Assembly: GCF_900129445.1 (NCBI RefSeq)
Contig: NZ_FQVT01000001.1
Span: 434,001-498,000, forward strand
Origin: Salegentibacter echinorum
Lineage (GTDB): Bacteria; Bacteroidota; Bacteroidia; Flavobacteriales; Flavobacteriaceae
Direction of reading: 5' to 3'
Length of the DNA: 64,000 nt
Of the stretch, positions 23,895-33,075 are shown piece after piece. Position numbers and translations under genes: made by a program. The notes beneath the pieces are model-generated. The model searched no databases and was not told the DNA's origin. It saw only the letters and a list, made by a program, of their open reading frames with translations. How positions within the stretch are numbered: the first letter of the stretch is position 1; every line of letters begins with the position of its first letter.

Positions 23895-24314
23895 ATGGCA
23901 GGAAAAAGAACATTCACCATGATTAAGCCAGATGCTGTAGAAGCAGGGCATATTGGTGCGATATTAGAACAAATTACCGCTTCAGGCTTTAAAATTGTAG
24001 CGTTAAAAATGACGCAAATGGCCACAGCCGATGCCCAGGAGTTTTATGCAGTGCATAACGAACGTCCGTTTTTTGGAGAATTGGTGGAGTTTATGACCCG
24101 TGGACCAATCGTAGCTGCAGTGCTTGAAAAAGAAAATGCAGTAGAAGATTTTAGAGCCTTAATAGGGGCTACAAATCCAGAGGATGCTGCCGATGGAACC
24201 ATTAGAAAAAAATATGCAAAATCTGTAGGTGAAAATGCCGTTCACGGTAGTGATAGCGATGAGAATGCAAAAATAGAAGCTTCTTTTCACTTTGCAGGAA
24301 GAGAAATGTTCTAA
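23895..24314 (+). CDS. ndk: Nucleoside diphosphate kinase
   Basis: A 139-residue enzyme that transfers phosphate from ATP to NDPs through a phospho-histidine. It starts [17 protein letters not shown] and carries the catalytic His in [21 protein letters not shown] near residue 116. Standard length, no extra domains, monocistronic, with its own promoter and terminator. Confidence 0.97.
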   Translation: MAGKRTFTMIKPDAVEAGHIGAILEQITASGFKIVALKMTQMATADAQEFYAVHNERPFFGELVEFMTRGPIVAAVLEKENAVEDFRALIGATNPEDAADGTIRKKYAKSVGENAVHGSDSDENAKIEASFHFAGREMF

Positions 24315-24335
24315 ACATTTTTTCGAATTATTTTA

Positions 24336-24369
24336 AAAGCCATTAGGATTATTCTTAATGGCTTTTTTG
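24336..24369 (+). terminator. Terminator of ndk
   Basis: Stem AGCCATTAGGA with a near-complement (TCTTAATGGCT), 4-nt loop and T-tract. Confidence 0.85.
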
Positions 24370-24382
24370 TGTTTTAAATTTT

Positions 24383-24482
24383 AATCGCGGAGCGATAGCC
24401 AGGGGTTTAATTCCCCGGGTCTTGCCTCGAAATAAAAGAACTTTTTTCGTGAGCATACTTCATATCCTTGGGTAGAGGTTGT
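24383..24482. repeat. Dispersed ~100-bp repeat, copy A (TTTAATCGCGG... GCCTCGAAAT)
   Basis: Closely matches copy B at 50384-50487 over about 100 bp: TTAATCGCGGRGCGATAGCC, CAGGGRTTTAATT, CCCCGGG, TTGCCTCGAAATAAAAGA and GAGCATACTT/AAGCATACCT blocks. Both are AT-poor islands in AT-rich spacers and lie just downstream of genes. Confidence 0.8.
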
Positions 24483-24600
24483 TGCTTCGCAATCTGCAAA
24501 TAAAAGCCACTAATTCACGAATATTTAGAGTCTCAGTGATTTTTTAGTCTTAGAAAAACTGATTTTGATTGATTAAATTTATCTAAATTCTATCAAATAT

Positions 24601-24748
24601 CAACCCTTCCGACTTCTTCCACTTTCGCATAAGAAGCCACCTTCCCTTCGAAGGGAAGGAGCTTTTTTAATTCACCTAACTCACCCGATAGACCTGCTCC
24701 CCTCATTTTAAAGGAGGGAACGAATTCAGCTCTGCTGAAGAAGGGTTG
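24601..24748. repeat. ~148-bp element with inverted ends CAACCCTTC
   Basis: CAACCCTTC at 24601-24609 and its complement at 24740-24748 bound a block containing a CCTTCCCTTCGAAGGGAAGG hairpin (24641-24660) and a second CCCCTC/GAGGG pair near 24698-24718. It resembles a small non-coding mobile (MITE-like) or REP-cluster relic. No open frame of note. Confidence 0.55.
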
Positions 24749-24920
24749 GTTGTGTTTTTTTCCTCATCTGATAAACTCTACTTAAATTTAAAAAATTGAT
24801 ACATTTTAAAGTCGCTTGAAAAATTGTTAATCAACGCCGCAAAAACCTCATTGAATACTGGCACGAAGCAACTTATTTCTTCCAGACAGCCCATCTCTAT
24901 CGCCTCTTATTTTAAATGAT

Positions 24921-24953
24921 AAAAAATCCCGCCTGGAAAAGCAGACGGGATTA
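24921..24953 (-). terminator. Terminator of the M3 peptidase gene
   Basis: On the minus strand AATCCCGTCTG, loop, CAGGCGGGATT followed by TTTTT; one mismatch in the stem. Confidence 0.75.
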
Positions 24954-24986
24954 ATTAAGCCTGAGATTTATATGATTTTTACTGAA

Positions 24987-27137
24987 TTAGTTTTTTTCTT
25001 CCGAAACCGGAAAACCCCTATCGCGCATAAGTGCGTTAATTTTAGCATCGCGACCTCTAAATTTCCTGTAAGCTTCAGCAGGATCCATAGCATTTCTAGG
25101 TGCAAATAGATACTTAACTAATTTCTCGGCCATATTTTTATCGTAAAATCCGCCGGGCGATTCAGCAAAAGCTTCAGCAGCATCTGCCGTCAGGACATCG
25201 GCCCATAAATAACCGTAGTAACCGGTAGCATAACCTTCGCTAGAAAATATATGTCCGAAATGTGGCGAACGGTGCCGCATCACAATTTCGCTGGGCATCC
25301 CAAGTGAATCTAAAGTTTCTTTTTCAAATTTACGAGGCTCAATTTTATCGGGATCTGTAGTGTGATACTTCATATCCATTAAAGCAGACGCTAAAAACTC
25401 GGTAGTGGCAAACCCCTGGTTAAAAGTAGAGGCTTTTTTAATTTTGGCTACCAATTCATCTGGGATTACCTCGCCTGTTTCGTAATGTTTCAGGAATTTA
25501 TTGATCACGGCATCAGTAGATAACCATCGTTCTAAAAGCTGCGATTGAAATTCGGTATAATCCCTCACACCACTATTAAGCGTTGGGTATTTAATATCTG
25601 CAGATAAAAAGTGCAGGGCGTGACCAAACTCGTGAAAAAATGTTTCGGCATCATCCCAGGAAATCAAAACCGGTTCACCCGGTGCAGGTTTAATAAAATT
25701 GGAGTTATTGGAAGCCAAAACAGGTTTTGCACCTTCCAGCTCTGAGTAACTTCTATAAGTTGTGGCCCAGGCTCCAGAGCGTTTTCCTTGCCGGGCATAG
25801 GGATCGAGGTACCAAAGGCCTATCAATTCCCCAGAGTCTTTGTCGTTTACTTCCCATACTTTTACATCTTCGTGAAAAACAGGAACACTTCCTTCTTCTA
25901 CCGGTTCAAAATCAAAATTAAAAAGTTCACCGGCAGTATAAAATAAAGCCTGGGTTAAGTTCCCAAGTTCCAAATATTGTTTTACCTCTTCACTATCAAG
26001 ATCATATTTCTTTTTCCTAACTTTTTCGGCATAATAACGATAATCCCATGGCTTAATGGTAATATTGGCACCTTCACTTTTGGCCACGGCCTGCATATCT
26101 TCAACCTCTTCTTCAACGCGGGCAAGGGCGGCCGGCCATACAGCTTCCATTAACTCCATAGCATTTTCGGGATTTTTGGCCATTCTATTTTGCAAACGCC
26201 ATTGGGCAAAATTATCATATCCCATTAACTCAACACGCTCGTCCCTTAGCTTTAGAATCTTTTTGATAATTTCATTATTGTCATACTCATCATTATTATC
26301 ACCGCGCGAGTAGTAATTGTTCCAAACTTTTTCGCGTAAATCCCGCTTATCTGAATAGGTTAAAAAAGGATCCATGGAAGAACGGGTGTTTGTTACCGCA
26401 TATTTTCCTTTTTTCCCACGAGCTTCAGCCGCACTTGCCGCCGATTTCACATACGATTCCGGAAGTCCATCCAATTGATCTTTATCTAAATACACTACAT
26501 AATTCTCTTCATCTGCCAGTACATTATTTGAAAATTTTGTGTACAGCTGGGAAAGCTCTTTATTAATTTCAGCATAACGCTTTTTATCCTGTTCGTTTAA
26601 ATTAGCGCCCTGCATCGCGAATTCTTCATAAACAAGATCTATTACCCGTTGTTCTGGTGCCGGTAAAGGATTTTCTTCAGAAGCTTTATAAACTGTTTTA
26701 ATTCGTTCAAAGAGTTTCTTGTTTTGAGATATTTTAGAACTATATTCTGAAATTTTAGGAGAAAGCTCTTTTTGTACTTCCCTAAATTCGGGACTGGAAA
26801 TATTACTGCTAAAAATTCCGTAATAAGTGAATACGCGGCCTAACTGGTCGCCGCTATCTTCCATAGGTTTAATAGTATTCTCGAAAGTAGCCGGCTCTGG
26901 ATTATTGGCAATTTTATCAATTTCCTTTAAATGGTTTTCCATAGCTTTTAGCATGGCTGGTTTAACCATCTCTACTTTCATTTTTTCGAATTCCGGTACA
27001 CCACTGTATGGGCCATCCCATTCTTCTAACAAGATATTATCCATCGTTTTTTGATCTTGATTTTGATCCTGGGCATTCACTTGCAAACCGGTAGCGATTA
27101 CAAAAATACCCAGGCCTTTTATTAATTTCGATTTCAT
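24987..27137 (-). CDS. M3 family metallopeptidase (peptidyl-dipeptidase Dcp type)
   Basis: A 716-residue exported oligopeptidase with a signal peptide (1-22, ending QVNAQ). The zinc motif HEFGH lies in AETFFHEFGHALHFLSAD near residue 506, with the downstream Glu in YTEFQSQLLERW. Dcp removes C-terminal dipeptides from oligopeptides; the signal peptide places this one in the periplasm. A short Gln/Asp-rich stretch (QDQNQDQK) follows cleavage. Monocistronic, divergent from the azurin gene. Confidence 0.93.
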   Translation of the reverse strand: MKSKLIKGLGIFVIATGLQVNAQDQNQDQKTMDNILLEEWDGPYSGVPEFEKMKVEMVKPAMLKAMENHLKEIDKIANNPEPATFENTIKPMEDSGDQLGRVFTYYGIFSSNISSPEFREVQKELSPKISEYSSKISQNKKLFERIKTVYKASEENPLPAPEQRVIDLVYEEFAMQGANLNEQDKKRYAEINKELSQLYTKFSNNVLADEENYVVYLDKDQLDGLPESYVKSAASAAEARGKKGKYAVTNTRSSMDPFLTYSDKRDLREKVWNNYYSRGDNNDEYDNNEIIKKILKLRDERVELMGYDNFAQWRLQNRMAKNPENAMELMEAVWPAALARVEEEVEDMQAVAKSEGANITIKPWDYRYYAEKVRKKKYDLDSEEVKQYLELGNLTQALFYTAGELFNFDFEPVEEGSVPVFHEDVKVWEVNDKDSGELIGLWYLDPYARQGKRSGAWATTYRSYSELEGAKPVLASNNSNFIKPAPGEPVLISWDDAETFFHEFGHALHFLSADIKYPTLNSGVRDYTEFQSQLLERWLSTDAVINKFLKHYETGEVIPDELVAKIKKASTFNQGFATTEFLASALMDMKYHTTDPDKIEPRKFEKETLDSLGMPSEIVMRHRSPHFGHIFSSEGYATGYYGYLWADVLTADAAEAFAESPGGFYDKNMAEKLVKYLFAPRNAMDPAEAYRKFRGRDAKINALMRDRGFPVSEEKN

Positions 27138-27307
27138 TTAAATTGCTTTTTAATTATAGGCTTTGAAGGTACGGAAAATCATAAATAAAAACGTAGTATT
27201 TTTATAATCCTAATTTATTCATAAATAAGTTAAAAACGGGGCTTCTACTAAGGCTTGTTTTAAAAATACCTTATCTTTGTGGGCAACTAACGCAAAAATT
27301 AAACGCA

Positions 27308-27841
27308 ATGAAAATGTTAAGTAAATCTCTTCTAGTTTTAAGCACTATAGCAATGATTGCTTGTGGTGATAAGAAAGAGAAAAAAGATCAAATGACTATT
27401 GGAAATGGTAGTACCAGCGAAGCTTCTACAGAAAAGTCAAGCGAAAGTACATCTGCTTCAAATGAAGATATGGTAGAAGTTATTATAGAAGGTAACGACC
27501 AGATGCGTTTCAACAAAGATGAGATTAAGGTGAAAGCGGGCCAAACCGTTAAATTAACCTTAAAACATGTTGGTGAAATGAGTAAGGAAGCAATGGGACA
27601 CAACTGGGTACTTTTAACTCAGGGAACCAATATTAATGAATTTGGACAGAAAGCGGTAGATGCAAAAGACAATGATTATATTCCAGAAGGATCAGATCAG
27701 GTTATCGCTCACACAAAATTAATTGGTGGAGGAAAAACTACAACTATCGAATTTACAGCTCCAGAAAAGGGAACCTACGATTTTATTTGTAGTTTTCCTG
27801 GTCACTATTCTTTGATGAAAGGAAAATTCATCGTAGAGTAA
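27308..27841 (+). CDS. Azurin-like blue copper lipoprotein
   Basis: A 177-residue lipoprotein (signal ending IACGD) with a low-complexity Ser/Glu/Thr linker (about 28-55) and a cupredoxin domain. Type 1 copper ligands are all visible: Gly-His in MGHNWVL, then Cys, His and Met in FICSFPGHYSLMKG near the C-terminus. Azurins carry electrons in the periplasm; the linker would let the domain reach from the membrane. A TATCTTTG -7 box lies at 27272-27279. No cytochrome genes adjoin, so its redox partners are elsewhere. Confidence 0.93.
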   Translation: MKMLSKSLLVLSTIAMIACGDKKEKKDQMTIGNGSTSEASTEKSSESTSASNEDMVEVIIEGNDQMRFNKDEIKVKAGQTVKLTLKHVGEMSKEAMGHNWVLLTQGTNINEFGQKAVDAKDNDYIPEGSDQVIAHTKLIGGGKTTTIEFTAPEKGTYDFICSFPGHYSLMKGKFIVE

Positions 27842-27866
27842 TTTAAGACCAAAGTAAATAATTGTA

Positions 27867-27907
27867 AAATGCCTTTGCAACATTAGAGTTGTAAAGGCAT
27901 TTTTTTA
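27867..27907 (+). terminator. Terminator of the azurin gene
   Basis: 15-bp stem AAATGCCTTTGCAAC with one G-U pair, 6-nt loop and seven Ts. Confidence 0.9.
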
Positions 27908-28232
27908 TTTTCAAATTTTAAAGTTTTCAGTAAAAAACTTTCTATCTTTCTATATTTTGATAGTATAACATTTATTAAGTGCTCTTTTTACATATTCATC
28001 AAAATAAGAAATCATCATGATTTTAGTTGTTTAATTTTAAGAAAATTAGCTGCTTAGACTGCCTAAAAATGGTAGCTTTAGGCCTCATTTAAAAGCCAGT
28101 TGGAAATACGGAGAATTTTAACCTTGCTGTACTAAAATTATCGTTTTTTAACCTGGTATTTATCTAATAGAATGAGTAATTGAAAATAACAATGTTTCCT
28201 GGTAAGTTTTACCGCTATTTAGTGTCTTAATT
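27908..28232. other. Intergenic region upstream of the serB-serA fusion
   Basis: About 325 bp of AT-rich DNA after the azurin terminator. No open frame, recognisable riboswitch or well-spaced promoter was found, although a long leader for the fusion gene is possible. Confidence 0.4.
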
Positions 28233-30125
28233 ATGAGTGAAAAGAAGAATTTTGTAATCGATTTTGATAGTACTTTTACCCAGGTAGAAGCCCTGGACGT
28301 TCTGGGAGAAATTTCCCTGGCTGGAGATCCTGAAAAAGAGCAAAACCTCAAAGCTGTAGAAGAGTTAACCGATAAAGGTATGAAAGGTGAAATGTCTTTT
28401 CGGGAATCTTTAGTGGAACGGCTACGCCTTTTAAAGGCCAATAAAAAACATTTACCAGATTTAGTAGCTAATTTAGAGGATAGGGTTTCCTCATCTTTTG
28501 TAAGAAATCGCGAATTTTTTGAAGAGCATCACGATAATATTTTTATTGTTTCCAATGGGTTTAAGGAATTTATTGTACCCATAGTAGCTCCTTATGGTAT
28601 TAAAAAAGAAAATGTTTTTGCTAATACTTTTATATTCGACGAAGACGATAATATTGTAAGCTTTGATAAAGAAAATGTACTTTCTTCCAATAATGGTAAA
28701 GTAGAACAATTAAAACAGTTACAATTAAAAGGTGATGTTTTTGTTATTGGTGACGGTTACACCGATTATGAAATAAAAGCAGCCGGGCTTGCCAATAAAT
28801 TTTATGCCTTTACCGAGAATATCGAACGGGCGAATATTTTAGAAAAAGCAGACCACATCACCCCAAGTTTAGATGAATTTTTATTTGTACACAATATGAA
28901 CAAAGCAATTTCTTATCCCAAAAACCGAATTAATGTACTACTTCTGGAAAACGTTCACGAAGATGCGGTGAATATTATGAAAGAAGAAGGATATAACGTT
29001 ACTGTTCACCCTGGAGCGATGGATGAAGATGAGCTTTGCGAACGTATCAAAGATGTTTCTGTAATTGGAATAAGATCTAAAACGCAATTAACTAAAAAGG
29101 TATTAGAAAATGCCAATAGGCTAATTGCTGTGGGAGCATTTTGCATAGGAACAAACCAGATAGATTTACAAACTTGCTTAAAACGGGGGGTTGCTGTTTT
29201 TAATGCACCATATAGCAATACCCGCTCGGTAGTAGAGCTGGCTATTGGGGAGATAATTTTACTAATGCGAAACCTCCCCGATAAAATACGCTTAATGCAC
29301 GAGGGTAAATGGGAGAAATCTGCTACCAATAGTTTTGAAACCCGCGGAAAGAAACTCGGAATCATTGGTTATGGAAATATTGGAGCCCAACTTTCTGTAG
29401 TGGCAGAATCTGTTGGTTTTGATGTTTATTATTATGATGTGGAAGAGAAATTACCTATGGGTAATGTGACAAAATGCAATTCGCTTAAAGAACTCTTGCA
29501 AACGGTAGATATTATTAGTCTGCACGTAGATGGCCGGAAAGAAAATAAAAATCTAATTGGAGAGAAGGAATTCGGCTATATGAAAGAAAAAGTGATTTTT
29601 CTTAATTTGAGTAGGGGACACGTGGTAGATATTCACGCTTTGAAGAAAAATATTGAATCGGGGAAGATTGTTGGAGCGGGAATAGATGTTTTTCCTGAAG
29701 AACCTAAAACAAACCAGGAGGAATTTATTTCAGAATTAAAGAATTTGCCCAATCTTATTTTGACCCCGCATATTGGCGGAAGCACACTTGAAGCCCAGGA
29801 GAATATTGGTAATTTTGTGCCGAATAAAATCATAGAATACATCAATACGGGAAGCACCACTAATTCTGTAAATTTCCCAAATTTGCAGCTTCCGGTGCTC
29901 AAAAATGCACACAGGCTTATTCATATTCACGAAAACAGACCGGGTATCCTGGCCGAAATAAACCGAATGCTCGCAAGTCATGATATCAATATTGAAGGCC
30001 AGTATTTAAAAACGAATGAAACAATTGGTTATGTGATTACAGATATTGATAAGCGATATGATAAGGCGGTCATCAAAGATTTAAAAGGGTTAAACGGTAC
30101 CATACGCTTTAGAGTGCTTTATTAG
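28233..30125 (+). CDS. Fusion of HAD phosphatase (SerB-like) and D-3-phosphoglycerate dehydrogenase (SerA)
   Basis: 630 residues in one uninterrupted frame. Residues 1-220 are a phosphoserine-phosphatase-like HAD domain: DFDST at 10-14 (nucleophile and acid), the cap KGEMSFRESLVERLRLL, SNG at 107-109, K156 and GDGYTDYE at 173-180. Residues about 230-550 are PGDH: GIIGYGNIGAQLS nucleotide fold, NLSRGHVVD and catalytic His in TPHIGGST. An ACT domain (about 555-630, NRPGILAEINRMLASHDINI) should bind serine for feedback. The protein thus carries the first and third steps of serine biosynthesis; the aminotransferase SerC is not adjacent. Expected to be cytosolic. Confidence 0.9.
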   Translation: MSEKKNFVIDFDSTFTQVEALDVLGEISLAGDPEKEQNLKAVEELTDKGMKGEMSFRESLVERLRLLKANKKHLPDLVANLEDRVSSSFVRNREFFEEHHDNIFIVSNGFKEFIVPIVAPYGIKKENVFANTFIFDEDDNIVSFDKENVLSSNNGKVEQLKQLQLKGDVFVIGDGYTDYEIKAAGLANKFYAFTENIERANILEKADHITPSLDEFLFVHNMNKAISYPKNRINVLLLENVHEDAVNIMKEEGYNVTVHPGAMDEDELCERIKDVSVIGIRSKTQLTKKVLENANRLIAVGAFCIGTNQIDLQTCLKRGVAVFNAPYSNTRSVVELAIGEIILLMRNLPDKIRLMHEGKWEKSATNSFETRGKKLGIIGYGNIGAQLSVVAESVGFDVYYYDVEEKLPMGNVTKCNSLKELLQTVDIISLHVDGRKENKNLIGEKEFGYMKEKVIFLNLSRGHVVDIHALKKNIESGKIVGAGIDVFPEEPKTNQEEFISELKNLPNLILTPHIGGSTLEAQENIGNFVPNKIIEYINTGSTTNSVNFPNLQLPVLKNAHRLIHIHENRPGILAEINRMLASHDINIEGQYLKTNETIGYVITDIDKRYDKAVIKDLKGLNGTIRFRVLY

Positions 30126-30142
30126 ACTATTAGGAAAATATT

Positions 30143-30182
30143 ATCCCGCTATGGAGTTTTTATATAAAAACCATAGCGGGAT
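30143..30182 (+). terminator. Long hairpin downstream of the SerB-SerA gene
   Basis: Arms ATCCCGCTATGG and CCATAGCGGGAT (12 bp, perfect) enclose TTTTTATATAAAAA, itself self-complementary. There is little T-tract after it, so it may stabilise the mRNA end rather than terminate strongly. Confidence 0.65.
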
Positions 30183-30342
30183 TTAAGATGTTATTTTCTG
30201 ATAATGTTGTAACTACCAATTAGCGTAAAATCAAAACCTAATTTAATTGTAGTTAATTGATATTTGGTAGTCTATAATGACCAATTATTCCAGAAATGTA
30301 TGAAGTTGGTCAAATTTATACTATAAATCAGGCACATTTCGA

Positions 30343-30573
30343 TTAACCTATATTGAGTTCACGCTCACACTGCTCAGCTTTGTGATTGCGAAAATAGTTC
30401 ACCAGTTCCACAACTTTAAGCGCTGCATTTTCCGTTTCGTAATGAAAAGAAATCTTAGTGCTCTTCTCATTTGGGAAAATATTGGTTATTTCTTTAATTT
30501 TAGATAGTTCAGCACTAATGCTGGCAATACAATTTTTGCAATTTAGTTCTTCTAAAAAAATACTCGCTTTCAT
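30343..30573 (-). CDS. Small heavy-metal-associated (HMA) domain protein
   Basis: 76 residues with the ferredoxin-like HMA pattern: a first strand ASIFLEELN, the metal motif CKNC at 12-15, a helix IASISAELSKIKEI and strands TNIFPNE and KISFHYE. The CxxC should bind Cu(I) or a similar soft metal, so it could be a copper chaperone or sensor. It stands alone on the minus strand, without a P-type ATPase nearby. A second Cys near the C-terminus (EQCEREL) is unusual. Confidence 0.75.
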   Translation of the reverse strand: MKASIFLEELNCKNCIASISAELSKIKEITNIFPNEKSTKISFHYETENAALKVVELVNYFRNHKAEQCERELNIG

Positions 30574-30774
30574 AATTCACGCTGGTTTTGGATTACTCGA
30601 TAAATATAACCTAATTAATACCGCGAAAATATGATTGAGATCAGGTTATGGAATAAATTTTAATGAGCATTTTTTAATAGAGCCTTGAGGGCGTGTTAAT
30701 TTTAATGAATATTTATGTTTAAAAATAAAGCTAAGAATATAATTTTCTTTAATTGGGGTTAAAATTGAATACAA

Positions 30775-32157
30775 TTGCAAAAAAAGAAACAGTCCAAAAA
30801 TTTTACCGAAGGAAGACTACTTAGTTCCCTGGCAAACTTAGCCTGGCCTATTATACTGGCTAACATTTTACAAACAGCCTATCAATTAATCGATACTTTT
30901 TGGCTGGGAAGATTGGGTGCAAATGCAGTTGCAGCAGTAAGTATAAGTTTTCCTATCCTATTTTTAATAGTTTCGCTGGGAGCCGGTTTAACGCTTGCCG
31001 GTACTGTTATTGTTTCCCAATATAAAGGTGCCGGAAACGAAAACCAAGTGGATTACAGCTCTTCCCAAACCGTTTTTGTCATTTTTTTTATATCGGTAAT
31101 CCTGGCGGTGATAGGCTACTTTTCATCGGCACCATTAATGAAATTAATTGGAGCCGGCCCCGAAATATTGGAGGATTCTGTGAGCTATTTTAAAGTTTCT
31201 AGCTGGGGATTTATTTTTCTTTTTATGTTCTCTGTTTTTCAATCTTTGATGCGGGGAATAGGCAATGTACTGCTTCCTATGTATATCGTTTTAGCTACGG
31301 TCTTTTTAAACCTGGTATTAGATCCATTATTCATCTTCGGATTTGGCCCTATTCCTGGGTATGGGGTTCCCGGTGCCGCGGTAGCCAGTGTGATCACCCA
31401 GGGACTGTCTGCACTTATTGGAATGATGATTCTCTTACGCGGAAAAAAAGGAATTAAAATTAACTTTAGCCAGATGAAAGTCGATTTTTCCTGGATGGAG
31501 CGTATGTTTAGAATTGGTATTCCATCGAGTTTAGAAATGTCCACCAGGGCGGCGGGAATGACGGTAATGGTTATGCTGGTTACGAGTTTTGGAAGTGAAG
31601 TAGTAGCCGCTTATGGGATAGGCAGCCGGGTTTTAAGTTTAATCGTGGTGCCAGCTCTGGGATTTGCCATTGCTACAACGACACTAGTAGGGCAAAATAT
31701 TGGAGCCGGAAAAATAAAAAGAGCCGAAAGAATTGGAAATTTAAGTACTAAAATTGCTTTTTTCGGACTTACAGCAGTGGGGCTTGTTTTATTTTTTCTG
31801 GCCGAGCCAATTACCCGCTTTTTTGTTCCAGATGATCCCGGCGTGATTAGGGATGGTACTTTGTTTATTAAAATTATGTCCCCAAGTTTTGGGGTTTTAG
31901 GTGTGCAACAAGTTTTAAACGGTGTTTTTAACGGTGCCGGTTTTACCAAAGCTTCTTTGTTAATTTCAGTTTTCTCACTTTGGATGGTGAAGTTTCCTCT
32001 GGCTTTTCTTTTATCCAATAATACTGAGCTGTCTTTTGTGGGGATTTGGTGGGCTTTCCCATTATCTAATTTATTGGCAGCAATAGTTGGATTTATCTAC
32101 TTTAAGACCGGCCATTGGAAAAGACGAACAATTCGTTATAGACATCGCGAATTTTAG
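30775..32157 (+). CDS. MATE family efflux transporter
   Basis: A 460-residue integral membrane protein with twelve hydrophobic segments arranged as two similar halves (LAWPIILANILQTAYQLIDTFWLG in the first, FRIGIPSSLEMSTRAAGMTVMV in the second), as in NorM/DinF-type multidrug or cation antiporters. The start is TTG (Gln-Lys-rich N-terminus QKKKQSK): the upstream in-frame codons are TGA ATA CAA, and the next ATG lies well inside the third helix region. Substrate unknown. No adjacent regulator. Confidence 0.92.
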   Translation: MQKKKQSKNFTEGRLLSSLANLAWPIILANILQTAYQLIDTFWLGRLGANAVAAVSISFPILFLIVSLGAGLTLAGTVIVSQYKGAGNENQVDYSSSQTVFVIFFISVILAVIGYFSSAPLMKLIGAGPEILEDSVSYFKVSSWGFIFLFMFSVFQSLMRGIGNVLLPMYIVLATVFLNLVLDPLFIFGFGPIPGYGVPGAAVASVITQGLSALIGMMILLRGKKGIKINFSQMKVDFSWMERMFRIGIPSSLEMSTRAAGMTVMVMLVTSFGSEVVAAYGIGSRVLSLIVVPALGFAIATTTLVGQNIGAGKIKRAERIGNLSTKIAFFGLTAVGLVLFFLAEPITRFFVPDDPGVIRDGTLFIKIMSPSFGVLGVQQVLNGVFNGAGFTKASLLISVFSLWMVKFPLAFLLSNNTELSFVGIWWAFPLSNLLAAIVGFIYFKTGHWKRRTIRYRHREF

Positions 32158-32188
32158 TTTAATCAAACTATTACTGTTGAAATTAGCC

Positions 32189-32262
32189 GTCATTAAGACG
32201 TAGGAGGAATCTTTTTTATCAAAATAAGGATTCTTCACTCCGCAAGCTGGGTTCAGAATGAC
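32189..32262. repeat. Palindromic repeat with GTCATT/AATGAC ends, copy 1
   Basis: GTCATT at 32189-32194 and AATGAC at 32257-32262 bound a 74-bp imperfect palindrome with inner GAATCTT and AGGATTC. The same family (GTCATTCnGAATC) appears at 56336-56399. Confidence 0.65.
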
Positions 32263-32355
32263 AAACTAAGGCATTATGAATGTAATGCAAACAGGAGCCA
32301 AAGATGTAGGTATTCGCTTTTTGTTACAACCAGATAAAAAAAATCTAGATGAAAA

Positions 32356-32395
32356 AAAGCATTCCGAATGGTATAAGATTCCAATCGAAATGCTT
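32356..32395 (-). terminator. Terminator of the 196-residue secreted protein gene
   Basis: Read on the minus strand: AAAGCATTTCGA, loop, then a near-complement TCGGAATGCTTT followed by a T-tract. Two stem mismatches. Confidence 0.65.
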
Positions 32396-32422
32396 TAGTT
32401 TATTTTTTTAAAATAGTAAAGA

Positions 32423-33013
32423 CTAGTTATCAGCTGGCGTGATCATAATATGGGCACGGTGAGTTCCTGGATCCATTAACCAGGGCATTCCGGGTTTATG
32501 TGGTTTGTCTGGCATTCCGGTAGATTCTGTGGTGGCGAAAGGGGTATAAATCACATACCTTATCTTAGAATTTTTAATCTCTCCGGTTTCATGGTTTAGA
32601 TTTTCTTCTTTTCCGGAAACTACATACAACATACTCGGGGCATCGGGCATTTTTAAACTGCCGTTTTCAACTTCTTTTTTTCTCGTTTCCCGCAAGGTCA
32701 TCATATCTTTACCTTCGGCTCTCAGCTCTCTTCCCCGCGCCATAAAATCATCTAATTTACTGTTATAGCAACTTACAGAAATTCCTTTACCGTTGGGATT
32801 ATCGGCAAGGCAGGTAAGGTTATTAGTGCCTTTTCTTAGCAGCACTACATTTCCGTTTTCATCGTAGCCATAGACTGTTACCGCGTCACGATCTTCTTCA
32901 GGAGCGGCCTGACTCGCCATTTTTATTTGTAATTCTTCTGAAAGTACTTTGTTCTGGGCTATTCCGCTAAAGCCAAATGCTATTAGCGAGAGACTGTAAA
33001 TTATTTTCTTCAT
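32423..33013 (-). CDS. Secreted protein of unknown function, 196 aa
   Basis: I do not recognise this family. There is a signal peptide (1-19, ending SGIAQ). The mature protein has two Cys (about 67 and 81; CLADNPNGKGISVSCY) that could form a disulfide, a mixed beta region (DAVTVYGYDENGNVVLLRKG) and a Pro/His-rich end (MPDKPHKPGMPWLMDPGTHRAHIMITP) with several possible metal ligands. Promoter and terminator look its own. Likely periplasmic. Confidence 0.65.
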   Translation of the reverse strand: MKKIIYSLSLIAFGFSGIAQNKVLSEELQIKMASQAAPEEDRDAVTVYGYDENGNVVLLRKGTNNLTCLADNPNGKGISVSCYNSKLDDFMARGRELRAEGKDMMTLRETRKKEVENGSLKMPDAPSMLYVVSGKEENLNHETGEIKNSKIRYVIYTPFATTESTGMPDKPHKPGMPWLMDPGTHRAHIMITPADN

Positions 33014-33075
33014 ATTTATATTTTTTATCTTCAGAAATACTTCTGAAGTGGTTGAATTTAAAGTTACACAATTTA

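Larger units (their letters stand above)
24315..24986. other. 672-bp intergenic region made largely of repeats
   Basis: Between ndk and the M3 peptidase gene. It contains the ndk terminator, repeat copy A, the CAACCCTTC-bounded element and the peptidase terminator. I find no gene in it. Confidence 0.65.

Noticed and set aside
24838-24870. TGGCAC at about 24858 as a sigma-54 site
   Set aside because: The base pattern at the -12 position (AACT) does not match and the site faces away from any gene start.
32285-32398. 37-aa plus-strand frame starting MQTGAKDVGIRFLL
   Set aside because: Its end is the stem of the terminator of the opposite gene, no family is recognised, and such a length is expected by chance.
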